Assembly: GCA_017440805.1 (NCBI GenBank)
Contig: JAFSGN010000022.1
Span: 248,225-312,224 of the forward strand
Length of the DNA stretch: 64,000 nt
From: Clostridia bacterium
Lineage (GTDB): Bacteria > Bacillota > Clostridia > Oscillospirales > SIG627
Direction of reading: 5' to 3'
Each line of letters begins with the position of its first letter. Within the stretch, counting starts at the first letter, position 1. The translations under genes were made by a program, and so were the position numbers. Positions 43,278 through 52,349 of the stretch are shown one piece after another. The notes beneath the pieces were generated by a model. That model saw nothing but the letters and a program-made list of their open reading frames with translations, was not told where the DNA came from and did not search any database.

Positions 43278-43847
43278 TTAATCAATATCCAGAGATATCT
43301 GTGCATCACCATATTTATCAATGTCGGGAAGGTCGTCTACCGAACTGAGTCCGAAACTCTTAAGGAAGTTAAGCGTTGTACCATACAAAATAGGTCGTCC
43401 CGGAGCATCCATCCGTCCCCTCTCCTCTATCAGTTCTTTTTCCAAGAGAGTATTTACTATACCGCTGCAATCGACACCTCTGATTTTTTCTATGTATGCC
43501 TTGGTAACAGGTTGTGTGTACGCGATTATAGCAAGAACCTCAAGTGAGGGTTTTGACAGGGACACATTTCTTTTCACTTCAAGTGCCTTTGATACATAAT
43601 CCTTATACTCTATTCGAGTACAAAGTGTGACGGTGTCTTCAAGGGACAACAATTCAAATCCGCCGGGATACTTTCCCATTCTGAGTTTTAACGCAGTAAT
43701 GGTAACCTCCAGTTCGTCAGGATTGATTTCAAGGATTTCACAAAGTTTTTCCTTTTCAACCGGTGTACCGCAGGCAAATAAAATTGCCTCCAATGCTCCT
43801 GCAAAATGTTCTCTTTCGTAATCGTAGAATTTAGATTCAGTTATCAT
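43278..43847 (-). CDS. scpB: Segregation and condensation protein B
   Basis: The 189-residue ScpB forms a dimer of winged-helix domains and joins ScpA and SMC in the condensin complex that orders the chromosome. Marks include LEAILFACGTPVEKEKL, SLSKPSLEVLAIIAYTQPVTKAYIEKIRGVDC and a C-terminal part with GRPILYGTTLNFLKSFGL. It overlaps the end of scpA by 11 bp, so the two are translationally coupled. Confidence 0.96.
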   Translation of the reverse strand: MITESKFYDYEREHFAGALEAILFACGTPVEKEKLCEILEINPDELEVTITALKLRMGKYPGGFELLSLEDTVTLCTRIEYKDYVSKALEVKRNVSLSKPSLEVLAIIAYTQPVTKAYIEKIRGVDCSGIVNTLLEKELIEERGRMDAPGRPILYGTTLNFLKSFGLSSVDDLPDIDKYGDAQISLDID

Positions 43848-44571
43848 TTTTCTTATCTCTTATTAATTTTATTTTATAATCACTTTCCTCCTGGGACACT
43901 CTTATTCTGCCGGATTTTGTAAGTTCAAGTGCCGCAAGAAAGATTGCCACCACTTCTGATTTAGATTTACTGTCCATTATCAATTCGCTAAATTTTACGG
44001 ATTTATCCGCATTGTCTGCACGGCAAAGTTTCCTGAGAACATAAATAATTTTTTCTTCTACAGGTATAACACGGTGTTGTATCATAGCACCTATGGTTTT
44101 AAAATTATTTTCTTTTTTAACCTGAAGTGCATTAACTTTAATTGACGCAAAAGCCTGTGCAAGTTCCTGGGGTTCGTAACTGCGTAAAACGCGTGTAATC
44201 TGCATTTTCATTCCGGCGCTTCTGTAACGCTCGAAAAAGTTTTCTTTTCGTCTGTTCAAATAGTCGGCTATATCTTTTACCTTAGAATACTCAAGAAGTG
44301 CAGTCACAAGTTCATTTCTCGGGTCTTCTGCCTGTTCGTCGCGAGGTAACAGCATACGGGATTTTATATACAGAAGTTCACACGCCATTACGACAAACTC
44401 GCTTGATAGTTCTATGTTTTCCCTGGCTGCCCTGTCCATATAGTCAAGGTACTGTTCCAGTATCTCGGAAATCGGGATATCATATATATTTATCTTGTTT
44501 TTTGATATAAGGCTCAACAGTAAATCAAGCGGACCGTCAAAAACCTCTAATTTATAATTTATTGTTTCCAT
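43837..44571 (-). CDS. scpA: Segregation and condensation protein A
   Basis: ScpA is the kleisin that bridges SMC heads. The 244-residue product has the N-terminal block YKLEVFDGPLDLLLSLISKNKINIYDIPI and a C-terminal winged helix with AIFLAALELTKSGRIRVSQ. ATG 44571 with AGAGG 6 nt before it is preferred to an in-frame TTG at 44577. The first bases lie next to the M50 protease stop, and scpB follows with an overlap, so the three are one operon. Confidence 0.96.
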   Translation of the reverse strand: METINYKLEVFDGPLDLLLSLISKNKINIYDIPISEILEQYLDYMDRAARENIELSSEFVVMACELLYIKSRMLLPRDEQAEDPRNELVTALLEYSKVKDIADYLNRRKENFFERYRSAGMKMQITRVLRSYEPQELAQAFASIKVNALQVKKENNFKTIGAMIQHRVIPVEEKIIYVLRKLCRADNADKSVKFSELIMDSKSKSEVVAIFLAALELTKSGRIRVSQEESDYKIKLIRDKKNDN

Positions 44572-44573
44572 AT

Positions 44574-45332
44574 TCAACCTCTTGGAGGAAGTAAGTCCAC
44601 AACAAATTCAAGCCCGCTGAAAACAGAATTGCCTATAAGATTAAGCGGTCTGTCAAGAACATCAAAAACAAGAAGCAAAAGAAGTACTAATGTAATGTGT
44701 TTTTCATACTTTACAAAGGTAATAAGTACATTTCTGGGGAGAAATCTGTAAAGTATTTTTGAGCCGTCAAGCGGAGGGATAGGTAAAAGATTAAATATTG
44801 CCAAACCAATATTGAGTTGAATCATATACGAGAAAAAATATATTGTAAAATAATAAACATAAAAGAAAAATTCTCCGGGGAAAGAGGCTCCGGACAACAG
44901 CGGCATACTCCATAATGTAATATACTTTATTGCAACCATGGAAATTAGTGCAATTATAATATTTGCAACAGGTCCTGAAATTGCTATAACAGCCATATCC
45001 TTAAGAGGATTTTTCAAACTGTTTCCGCTCACAGGAACAGGAGCAGCAAAAGTAAAGCATATCATTACCGACATCAAAGACATAACAAAACCACTATTTG
45101 CACCGTTTGTAAATGTACCTATCGCCATAATGATTATAAGTAAAAGAAAGCTTGAAAAATTTATATGGTCAAAGGGGTTTAATGAAAGTCTTCCGCTCTC
45201 CTTGGCTGTATCATCACCAAGTTTGTATGAAACATAGCCATGTGCAACCTCATGAAATGTGATACTTATAAGTAAAACAACAATACTTATTGCAAGGCTG
45301 ACTAAATCAAGCAACCACACATTATCAAACAT
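44574..45332 (-). CDS. M50-family site-2 protease-like membrane protein
   Basis: The 252-residue product has several helices and the zinc motif HEVAH (ITFHEVAHGYVSYKLGD) near residue 27. It also has the third ligand region NLLPIPPLDGSKI, which is how site-2 proteases such as RseP and SpoIVFB look. This short form without PDZ domain is the type found next to scpAB in most Firmicutes. Substrate is unknown. It is the first gene of the scp-gerW-dacF operon and has a divergent gene on its other side. Confidence 0.92.
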   Translation of the reverse strand: MFDNVWLLDLVSLAISIVVLLISITFHEVAHGYVSYKLGDDTAKESGRLSLNPFDHINFSSFLLLIIIMAIGTFTNGANSGFVMSLMSVMICFTFAAPVPVSGNSLKNPLKDMAVIAISGPVANIIIALISMVAIKYITLWSMPLLSGASFPGEFFFYVYYFTIYFFSYMIQLNIGLAIFNLLPIPPLDGSKILYRFLPRNVLITFVKYEKHITLVLLLLLVFDVLDRPLNLIGNSVFSGLEFVVDLLPPRG

Positions 45333-45424
45333 TGTATGACCCCCTCTTTCTTTTGTAATATCTGTCTGACCGGTTTATAAACAATAATAAAGATAATAAA
45401 TTATAATATTTTTTCATTGTACTC

Positions 45425-45452
45425 TTGCTTTTTCAGAATTTTATGGTATAAT
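45425..45452 (+). promoter_or_regulatory. Promoter of the DUF4364 gene
   Basis: TTGCTT (45425-45430) and TATAAT (45447-45452) lie 16 bp apart, with TGG before the -10 as an extended -10 element. Confidence 0.65.
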
Positions 45453-45501
45453 GTATGTATCCGGATTTCTGTTTTAATTTTGGGAAGGAACTGTCACAAA
45501 T

Positions 45502-46065
45502 ATGGATACTGCTATCAAATTGAACAACGATGACGATATAAAAATCCTTATTCTGTATTTACTTGAGAATATTGATATTCCTTTAGATTTTGACACTATT
45601 TGTGAAGTTATATTTACAATAGATTTTGTTCGTCACTTTGATTTTGCCGACCAGTTTGCCGACTTACTCAGCCGTGGGCTTGTAAACGAAATAACCGTTA
45701 ATAACCAGGAAAAGAAGAAATATATTATTTCTTCTAAAGGCAAAGTCGCCCTTGACGGTTGCGGAGATATATTGCTTGACCTTATAAAAGAAAAGGCGTT
45801 ACTTGCCGCAAAGCGTTTTCTTGAATATAAAGAACACGGTTTTATGGTAATGTCATATATTGAGGATTCCCCGCTGGAAGATGACAGTGACGGAGCAATG
45901 CTGCACTGTGTAATAAAAGACAACCGACTTACAATGCTTAATCTTGAAACCTATGTGGGAAGCCGCAGAATTGCCGAAAATATGAAAATAGTTTTTGAAA
46001 AGAAGGCAGAAGAACTGCTCAATCAATTCCACGCGATAATGAGTCAGGACATTAATTTACTTTAA
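45502..46065 (+). CDS. DUF4364 family protein
   Basis: The 187-residue product has a winged-helix-like first 80 residues ([27 protein letters not shown] to [23 protein letters not shown]) and an alpha/beta second part. DUF4364 is common in Clostridia and often stands alone next to housekeeping genes; its fold suggests a regulator, but its role is not known. Its end overlaps the convergent ispF by 9 bp. Confidence 0.85.
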   Translation: MDTAIKLNNDDDIKILILYLLENIDIPLDFDTICEVIFTIDFVRHFDFADQFADLLSRGLVNEITVNNQEKKKYIISSKGKVALDGCGDILLDLIKEKALLAAKRFLEYKEHGFMVMSYIEDSPLEDDSDGAMLHCVIKDNRLTMLNLETYVGSRRIAENMKIVFEKKAEELLNQFHAIMSQDINLL

Positions 46066-46536
46066 ATTCAACAATGCAACAGCATGGGATGAAATTCCCT
46101 CAAGTCTGCCGGTAAAGCCCAACCGTTCTTCGGTTGTGGCTTTTATATTTATACTCTCGCATTCAAGTATTTTTTTCAAATTATCCGCCATTTGAGGAAT
46201 AAACGGTGCAAGTTTCGGCTTTTGTGCTATAACGGTAATATCTGCGTTAACCACATCAAAGCCTTTGTCATCTAAAATCTTTTTCACACATTTCAACAAC
46301 TCAAGGCTTGATACACCCTTATATTTTTCATCTGTATCGGGAAAATGTTTTCCAATATCACCCATACATGCCGCACCAAGCAACGCATCCATAAGTGCAT
46401 GACACAACACATCTGCATCTGAATGTCCCAGAAGTCCCATTTCAAACGGCACTTCAACGCCGCCTAAAATCAATTTCCGCTGACTGTCAAAACGATGCAC
46501 ATCATATCCGTGACCTATTCTGAATCCGCAAGGCAC
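46057..46536 (-). CDS. ispF: 2-C-methyl-D-erythritol 2,4-cyclodiphosphate synthase
   Basis: IspF closes the ring of CDP-methylerythritol phosphate in the MEP route to isoprenoids. The 159-residue product has the zinc motif [11 protein letters not shown] (DxH), [22 protein letters not shown] and [14 protein letters not shown]. It uses GTG 46536 with GAGAGGTG 7 nt before it and overlaps the end of ispD by 22 bp. The MEP pathway genes ispD and ispF are adjacent here, as in many bacteria. Confidence 0.96.
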   Translation of the reverse strand: MPCGFRIGHGYDVHRFDSQRKLILGGVEVPFEMGLLGHSDADVLCHALMDALLGAACMGDIGKHFPDTDEKYKGVSSLELLKCVKKILDDKGFDVVNADITVIAQKPKLAPFIPQMADNLKKILECESINIKATTEERLGFTGRLEGISSHAVALLNLK

Positions 46537-47294
46537 TTTTCTGCACCTCTCTTTTTTAGTATAGAATCTATAATATCATAATCCTGAGGTACTGTCAATT
46601 TTAAATTCGGTATACCTATATCCGACAGTTTAATTTTAAATCCTGCATTTTCAACCATTGAACAATCATCAGTAACCGCAAGGTCGCCTTTAAGGTGAAT
46701 AGCCAATGCAGTTCTGTAAATATCGCAGGAAAAAATCTGGGGTGTCTGGGCTGCATAAAGGTCCTCGCGGGGTATTGTTTTTTTGATAAATCCGCTACCA
46801 TCCGCTTTTTTTACGGTGTCGACGACTTTACTGCACGCACACGCTGCACCGTACTTATATGCATCACGAAAAACAAAATCAATTTTTTCCGTAGTAATAA
46901 GCGGTCTTGCGGCATCATGTATAGCAACATACTTGATGTTGTTTTTTAATTTTTCAAATCCGTTTTTAACTGATTCATCACGAGTACTGCCGCCGGAAAC
47001 AATATCTGTAACCTTTTTAAACCCGTACTTTTCTACTATATTCTTCATTTTCTCAATGTCATCATTCCGTGTAACTATTATTACCTGCTCGACATTAAGA
47101 CTCTTTTCAAAAGCAATAAGGCTGTAATAGACTGCCGGAAAACCATCAATTTCAATAAACTGTTTTGCAATATTTCCCATACGGCTGCCGTTTCCGGCAG
47201 CCGCTATTATTGCCGCGGAACTACGCCTTTTTTTTGTTCCGGGAACTCTATACATTAATTCCGACAGTTTAGCAGTCACACTGCGAAATCTCAT
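46515..47294 (-). CDS. ispD: 2-C-methyl-D-erythritol 4-phosphate cytidylyltransferase
   Basis: IspD adds CMP from CTP to methylerythritol phosphate. The 259-residue product has [18 protein letters not shown] as nucleotide-binding loop, [13 protein letters not shown] and [14 protein letters not shown]. The first 25 residues before it, [14 protein letters not shown], are longer than usual. ATG 47294 overlaps the stop of the oxidoreductase gamma gene by one base; a start at Met14 (47255) would give a normal-size enzyme. It may be co-transcribed with the ferredoxin oxidoreductase genes. Confidence 0.94.
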   Translation of the reverse strand: MRFRSVTAKLSELMYRVPGTKKRRSSAAIIAAAGNGSRMGNIAKQFIEIDGFPAVYYSLIAFEKSLNVEQVIIVTRNDDIEKMKNIVEKYGFKKVTDIVSGGSTRDESVKNGFEKLKNNIKYVAIHDAARPLITTEKIDFVFRDAYKYGAACACSKVVDTVKKADGSGFIKKTIPREDLYAAQTPQIFSCDIYRTALAIHLKGDLAVTDDCSMVENAGFKIKLSDIGIPNLKLTVPQDYDIIDSILKKRGAEKCLADSE

Positions 47295-47824
47295 CAGCGG
47301 TAGTTATATCCGATGGAAAGTGCCTTTTTATTGAGGGCAATCAGTCTTTCCTTTGACGGAGGAATTGAACCAGTCATTACTTCTTCAAAGTAATTATAGT
47401 CATATATACCTGTAACCTGAATAAGTTTTCCCAGCATTATAACATTTGCCATACCGCTTATTTCGTTCTGATTTGCAAGTTCGGTAGCAGGGATATAGTA
47501 GGCTTGAATATCTGTTCTGTCAGTCTTTTTGGAAATAAGAGAACTGTCTGAAATAAGGATACCGCCTGCTTTTATCTTATTTTCGAATTTTTCGAAAGAC
47601 GGAAGATTGAGAGCAATAAGGATATCCGGGTCGGTTACAAGGGGTGAACCGATAGGTTCGTCAGAAACTATTACAGAGCAATTTGCTGTACCGCCACGCA
47701 TTTCAGGGCCATAGGAAGGGAGCCAGCTTACTTCTTTATCAGATTTCATACCGGCATAGGCAATTTGCTTGCCTGCAAAAAGTATTCCCTGTCCTCCAAA
47801 GCCTGCAAGAAGAATATTATACAT
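47294..47824 (-). CDS. 2-oxoacid:ferredoxin oxidoreductase, gamma subunit
   Basis: The 176-residue product is the gamma (C) subunit of a 2-oxoacid:ferredoxin oxidoreductase, with LLAGFGGQGILFAGKQIAYAG and VSWLPSYGPEMRGGTANC as its signature. In the order delta, alpha, beta, gamma it completes a four-subunit enzyme that turns a branched or dicarboxylic 2-oxoacid into its acyl-CoA with ferredoxin reduction. A single base separates it from the beta gene. Confidence 0.93.
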   Translation of the reverse strand: MYNILLAGFGGQGILFAGKQIAYAGMKSDKEVSWLPSYGPEMRGGTANCSVIVSDEPIGSPLVTDPDILIALNLPSFEKFENKIKAGGILISDSSLISKKTDRTDIQAYYIPATELANQNEISGMANVIMLGKLIQVTGIYDYNYFEEVMTGSIPPSKERLIALNKKALSIGYNYR

Positions 47825-47825
47825 A

Positions 47826-48575
47826 TTATTTATCCTCCTTTACTGTTATGTCCTTGTATACACCAAGGGGATAGAACGGCATCATATCGCTTCTGAGCCA
47901 TTCAAGTGCTTCCTGAGGTGTTTTGCCCCAGTTGGTAGGACAAGTGGAGAGAACTTCTACGATGGAAAAGCCCAACTTGTTTTTCTGAACTTCAAACGCT
48001 TTTCTTATAGCCTTTTTGGCGTTATTGATGTTTTTAACACAGTCAACAGCAACTCTTTCGGCATATGCTGTGCCGTCCAATGTCGCCAGCATTTCGCATA
48101 CTCTGATAGGATTTCCCTGAAGTTTCAGGTCGCGTCCGTAGGGAGATGTGGTTGAGTACTGTCCCGGCAATGTTGTAGGAGCCATCTGACCGCCTGTCAT
48201 ACCGTAAATAGCATTGTTTATAAATATGATGGTTATATTTTCGCCTCTTGCCCCCACATGAACAGTTTCGGCTGTTCCGATTGCAGCAAGGTCTCCGTCG
48301 CCCTGATAAGTAAATACAAAGTTATCAGGCATGGCTCTTTTAACACCGGTCGCAACAGCAGGTGCTCTTCCGTGAGGAGCCTCTATCATGTCGCAATTAA
48401 AGTAATTATATGCAAAAACCGAACATCCTACAGGTGCGATACCTACTGTCTTTCCTTCTATGCCGAACTCGTCTATCACTTCTGCCACAAGACGATGCAC
48501 TATACCGTGAGTACATCCGGGACAGTAATGAAAAGGAACATCGGTCAATGCTTTTGGTTTATCAAATACTACCAT
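47826..48575 (-). CDS. 2-oxoacid:ferredoxin oxidoreductase, beta subunit (thiamine diphosphate)
   Basis: The 249-residue product binds thiamine diphosphate: CPGCTHGIVHRLVAE near the start and the motif GDGDLAAIGTAETVHVGARGENITIIFINNAIYGMTGGQ. The GDG...N(A/N) pattern is the cofactor and Mg site. AAAGG lies before the ATG, and the gene follows the alpha gene by 16 bp. The length is typical for VOR and KOR-type enzymes. Confidence 0.94.
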   Translation of the reverse strand: MVVFDKPKALTDVPFHYCPGCTHGIVHRLVAEVIDEFGIEGKTVGIAPVGCSVFAYNYFNCDMIEAPHGRAPAVATGVKRAMPDNFVFTYQGDGDLAAIGTAETVHVGARGENITIIFINNAIYGMTGGQMAPTTLPGQYSTTSPYGRDLKLQGNPIRVCEMLATLDGTAYAERVAVDCVKNINNAKKAIRKAFEVQKNKLGFSIVEVLSTCPTNWGKTPQEALEWLRSDMMPFYPLGVYKDITVKEDK

Positions 48576-48591
48576 TGTTATTCATCCTTTC

Positions 48592-49647
48592 TTATTCAGC
48601 ATATTTTTCAATATTTTCAAGAACTTCGTTTACCGAAGGCATCATTCCTCCGGTGCGTCCGAAAAATTCTACAGGTTTTTTGAACTGTGTTGCCAACTTT
48701 ACATCTTCAACCATCTGTCCCATGCTAAGTTCTACAGCAAGGAATTTCTTTGTTGAATCAGCAAGTTGGTTTAATCTTTCAGAGGGGAACGGCCACAAGG
48801 TTATGGGGCGGAAGAGTCCTGCCTTAATTCCTTTTTTGCGTGCGGCATTTACTGCTGATTTTGCAATACGCGCAGTTATACCGAAAGCAACAACAACTAT
48901 ATCTGCATCGTCGGTAAGATACTCTTCGTATTTAACCTCTGTTTTTTCAATCTTCTTATATTTTTCAAAACGCTCAATTACGGTTCTCTCAAGTTCATCG
49001 GGTTCTATGTAAAGAGAATTTACAATATTGTGTTTGCGTTTGCCGTCGTGTCCGCAGGCAGCCCATGTCTTTTCCGGTATTTCTCTTGGAGTTCTTGCTT
49101 CAAAGTCAACCGGCTCCATCATCTGACCGAGTGCGCCGTCTGCGAGAATCATTGCAGGCATTCTGTAAATATCCGAAAGGTCAAAGGCTTCCATTGTAAG
49201 GTCGGCAATTTCCTGAATTGACGCGGGTGCAAGTACAAGAATGTGCTGGTCACCGTGTCCCAGTGCTCTTGTTGCCTGATAATAGTCCGCCTGAGACGGC
49301 TGAATACCACCCAATCCGGGGCCTCCGCGTTGCACATTTACGATTACGCAAGGCAGGTCTGAACCGACAATGTATGATATACCTTCTGATTTAAGGCTTA
49401 TTCCGGGGGAAGATGACGATGTCATTACTCTTTTTCCGGTAGATGCCGCACCGAGAACCATATTTATAGCGGCAATTTCACTTTCTGCCTGCACACAAAG
49501 TCCGTCAACTTTAGGCATACGCTTTGCAAAAGTTTCCGCAACTTCGGTCTGAGGTGTTATAGGATAACCGAAGAAAAGTCGGCATCCCGCTTTTATGGCA
49601 GCTTCAGCTATTGCTTCGTTGCCTTTCATCAGTATCTTTTTACTCAT
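48592..49647 (-). CDS. 2-oxoacid:ferredoxin oxidoreductase, alpha subunit (VorB/KorA type)
   Basis: The 351-residue product has the domain I block GYPITPQTEVAETFAKRMP, GLCVQAESEIAAINMVLGAASTGKRVMTSSSSPG and, further on, RPITLWPFPSERL in its C-terminal domain. This arrangement is that of 2-oxoisovalerate or 2-oxoglutarate:ferredoxin oxidoreductases rather than the one-chain pyruvate enzyme. Exact substrate is not certain. AAGGAG precedes the ATG. A short ferredoxin gene lies 14 bp upstream. Confidence 0.93.
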   Translation of the reverse strand: MSKKILMKGNEAIAEAAIKAGCRLFFGYPITPQTEVAETFAKRMPKVDGLCVQAESEIAAINMVLGAASTGKRVMTSSSSPGISLKSEGISYIVGSDLPCVIVNVQRGGPGLGGIQPSQADYYQATRALGHGDQHILVLAPASIQEIADLTMEAFDLSDIYRMPAMILADGALGQMMEPVDFEARTPREIPEKTWAACGHDGKRKHNIVNSLYIEPDELERTVIERFEKYKKIEKTEVKYEEYLTDDADIVVVAFGITARIAKSAVNAARKKGIKAGLFRPITLWPFPSERLNQLADSTKKFLAVELSMGQMVEDVKLATQFKKPVEFFGRTGGMMPSVNEVLENIEKYAE

Positions 49648-49661
49648 TTGTATATCTCCTT

Positions 49662-49871
49662 TTAATCTTTTTCAACTTTAATAACTACATCGGGGCAGAC
49701 AGTCGCACAAAATGCACAGGCAATACACTTGGTATCATCTGTAATTGTAGCCGGATGATAACCTTTTTTATTCAGTATTGTCGTGTCAAGTGAAATAATT
49801 TTCTTGGGGCAGGCGGAAACACACAATCCGCATCCTTTGCACAAATCAATTTTAAATGTTACCTTTTTCAT
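49662..49871 (-). CDS. 2-oxoacid:ferredoxin oxidoreductase, delta subunit (2x[4Fe-4S] ferredoxin)
   Basis: The 69-residue product has two CxxCxxCxxxC clusters, CKGCGLCVSACPKK and CIACAFCATVCPDV. It passes electrons out of the alpha-beta core. AAGGAG lies 5 nt before the ATG. It is the first subunit of the four-gene set and follows the P-loop ATPase gene by 15 bp. Confidence 0.95.
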   Translation of the reverse strand: MKKVTFKIDLCKGCGLCVSACPKKIISLDTTILNKKGYHPATITDDTKCIACAFCATVCPDVVIKVEKD

Positions 49872-49886
49872 ATGTACTCCTTTTAA

Positions 49887-50558
49887 CTAATAATATATAT
49901 GTTTTGTTATATCTCTGATAAACACCATATCTTTTTTTTGTTCCGGGGAGAACTGGCTCTCCAGAGTATCCATTACTGTTGTGGCAGCAATTTCAAGGCC
50001 GGTAATGCGTGAAATTTCTTTGGCATATTCCATACCTGAAAGTATTATGTCACGGGTTGTTTCGATTCCGAGATTTGTATTGTTTATAATTGCCGAAAAT
50101 TTCATCCCCGATGTCTTTTCAATCTCGTACATCATTTGTGCTGCATCCACAGGGTTTTCAACCTGCGGACGGCACATATTAACAACATAGTACATTTCAT
50201 ATCCGCGTTTTAAAAATCCCTGTGAAAATCCGCAGAGTGCAACAGCACCTGCATCATCGCCCCCTACATCAAAAACCGCACTTTTACCCGGCAGAAAAAC
50301 CGAGTTTATATTTGCAGGGACAGAAGGAATATCAACATTTGTATTTGCGAAAACAGGTGTTATAACATGTATTCCCTGTTCCTCAAGTTCCTCCTTATTG
50401 TCCGCGGAGCGAAAAAACGGATTGACCAAATCCAAATCTATAAGTGTAATATCACTGTCTTTCATTTTGAGTGCCAGATTGACCGCCACATTTGTCTTTC
50501 CCACTCCGTAGTGACCGCATATTACATATATAACATTTTTTCTGAATATGTCTATCAA
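49887..50558 (-). CDS. MinD/ParA-like P-loop ATPase of the oxidoreductase operon
   Basis: The 223-residue product has a Walker A with an unusual start, ICGHYGVGKTNVAVNLAL, followed by LIDLDLVNPFFRSADN as the A' Asp block, and a Walker B-like AVFDVGGDDAGAVALCGF. It looks like the deviant Walker A (MinD/ParA/CobB) family. Such proteins stand at the head of some 2-oxoacid:ferredoxin oxidoreductase operons of Clostridia; a role in cluster or cofactor insertion would be a guess. It starts with TTG 50558, after GAGGTG. Confidence 0.85.
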   Translation of the reverse strand: MIDIFRKNVIYVICGHYGVGKTNVAVNLALKMKDSDITLIDLDLVNPFFRSADNKEELEEQGIHVITPVFANTNVDIPSVPANINSVFLPGKSAVFDVGGDDAGAVALCGFSQGFLKRGYEMYYVVNMCRPQVENPVDAAQMMYEIEKTSGMKFSAIINNTNLGIETTRDIILSGMEYAKEISRITGLEIAATTVMDTLESQFSPEQKKDMVFIRDITKHIYY

Positions 50559-50709
50559 AAACTCACCTCGGTACTTCTGTGTTTTTTATAAAGCCACAGG
50601 TAAATAATCTACCTTATCAGTATACCACAAAATTGTAAAGTATGGAAGAGGTTTCAGTAAAAAAACACAAATAAATATATAATTATTTAAAGAATTGTAA
50701 AAAACAACT

Positions 50710-52275
50710 TTACCTCAGACCAAAGTCATAATCGTTATAGAAATATCCGCTGTCATTTCCGGAATAACCTTTTTTGAAATTTGCATAGTTTATAAAAACA
50801 GAAACTGCTCTTTCAAAAATGCCCTTAAGCTGACTTTGACTTACTTGGAAGATATCCTCCGTCAAGAACGGAAATTGCGGCACTGCAAAATTGGAAAATC
50901 CAAGGGATATGCCGGGATGTATTTCCCCCGAATAAAAAGCAACACTATCAAAAGATATTTCCAGGGAATTTGCACTATACAAAATATTACCGTCAGCACT
51001 GACAATTTTTTCCGGTATACCATCTTCTGTGTTCTGTATGTAAAATTCGTATACATGCTTTTCAGAATCAATTTTAAACGCACATTCTGTAAAGAACCCG
51101 GGATGTTCCGGCAACACAAGAGTTAATATATATTCATCAGAAACATCGGTGCGGTTATTTGAAAAAACACCTTTTACGGTATTTATACCATTCGTTATTT
51201 CAAACGATATGTTCCTGTCAGGTTCAATCGTAAAATCAACTTTATTTTGTGTTCCGTCACTATAACAGAACAACTCTCCGTCAACCTTCTGCAACATTCC
51301 GCTTTTAGTGTCAAAATGAAAATTGTATATCAGCGACACATCGGTCAATAATTGCAATACACTCTCTATTCCTGACTTGAAATAATTTAAGTTATTTTCT
51401 TTTAATATATCAAAGTCAATGTCCAGATTATCACAGATTTCCGAAGGAATTAAAATTTTTAAAAATTCGTTTCCTGCTTCTGTCTGTGCTTCATATCCGG
51501 ATAAAAGCACATAGAAAATGTCATACACGACCCGACTGTCAATTGTACGGGTATACTTTAATATTTTCCTGCTTTCCCCGCCTGTATCAACTGTATATTC
51601 GCTTACCTCTTTACCGGTTGTATCAAAAATCTCCTTTATTTCTGTCAAAATCAAATCTTTGATTTCACTCTTAATATCCATATACTTTTCAAAACAACCT
51701 GAAACACTCTTGAAATATTCTCGGTCAAAGCCATGTTGCTGACAGAACATAACAACTTTTTCTTCATCGAGTTCCAAAAGTTGCCCTAAAGGAGAAACAA
51801 TAAACTTATCCAGCATTTTTTCAGGGTCGGAGAAATCTATACTATATGATTTTCCTCTTCCCAACAACAAATCGGATTGTATAACCACACATGATGTATC
51901 CGCATAAACACTCAAATCCGCTGTTTCGTTCGGAATTATCCCTTTTAATTCCAAATCAATACTTATTCTTTTGTTTTTTCTGTCTGATTTTATTTTGGAA
52001 AAGATGTTGGAGTAACCGTTATAGGTATAATCTGAATATTCTGCGACCAAGGAAAGTTGGCCATTGTTTTCTGCTATAAAATTTAACGGTTTAATTTCAT
52101 CTCCAAAAATTTTCTCAAAATCAACCGACCTGGATAAAACATCAACGAAATTTTTGCTCAGATAATCTGCAGTGAGATTTTTGGTTCCTGTTTTTTGCGG
52201 TATATTGCTGCATCCGCCTAAAAAAAGAACTGTTGTTAAGCCGCAAAGCAGTACTGTCAACAAGAACTTTTTCAT
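50710..52275 (-). CDS. Hypothetical lipoprotein
   Basis: The 521-residue product has a signal peptide and a lipobox TVLFLGGC with the lipidated Cys at residue 22. The rest is a mix of alpha and beta parts with many Ser and Asp, and no motif that I recognise. Lengths match another lipoprotein in this window (8150-9715) by chance; the sequences look unrelated. AGGAGTGAT precedes the ATG. The 74-bp interval to the preceding gene contains a terminator, so it is probably its own unit. Confidence 0.78.
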   Translation of the reverse strand: MKKFLLTVLLCGLTTVLFLGGCSNIPQKTGTKNLTADYLSKNFVDVLSRSVDFEKIFGDEIKPLNFIAENNGQLSLVAEYSDYTYNGYSNIFSKIKSDRKNKRISIDLELKGIIPNETADLSVYADTSCVVIQSDLLLGRGKSYSIDFSDPEKMLDKFIVSPLGQLLELDEEKVVMFCQQHGFDREYFKSVSGCFEKYMDIKSEIKDLILTEIKEIFDTTGKEVSEYTVDTGGESRKILKYTRTIDSRVVYDIFYVLLSGYEAQTEAGNEFLKILIPSEICDNLDIDFDILKENNLNYFKSGIESVLQLLTDVSLIYNFHFDTKSGMLQKVDGELFCYSDGTQNKVDFTIEPDRNISFEITNGINTVKGVFSNNRTDVSDEYILTLVLPEHPGFFTECAFKIDSEKHVYEFYIQNTEDGIPEKIVSADGNILYSANSLEISFDSVAFYSGEIHPGISLGFSNFAVPQFPFLTEDIFQVSQSQLKGIFERAVSVFINYANFKKGYSGNDSGYFYNDYDFGLR

Positions 52276-52311
52276 ATCATCACTCCTGAATATTGCTATT
52301 CAATATAATGT

Positions 52312-52341
52312 AAAAACCGCCATTTTTCAAAACAGCGGTTT
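52312..52341 (-). terminator. Terminator of the degenerate P-type ATPase gene
   Basis: AAACCGC (52314-52320) and GCGGTTT (52335-52341) form a 7-bp stem that is followed on the minus strand by a short U run. Confidence 0.6.
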
Positions 52342-52349
52342 GTATTTTG

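Noticed and set aside
8150-52275. Two lipoproteins of exactly 521 residues as paralogues (8150-9715 and 50710-52275).
   Set aside because: Beyond the signal peptide and lipobox no shared motif is seen; equal length is a coincidence.
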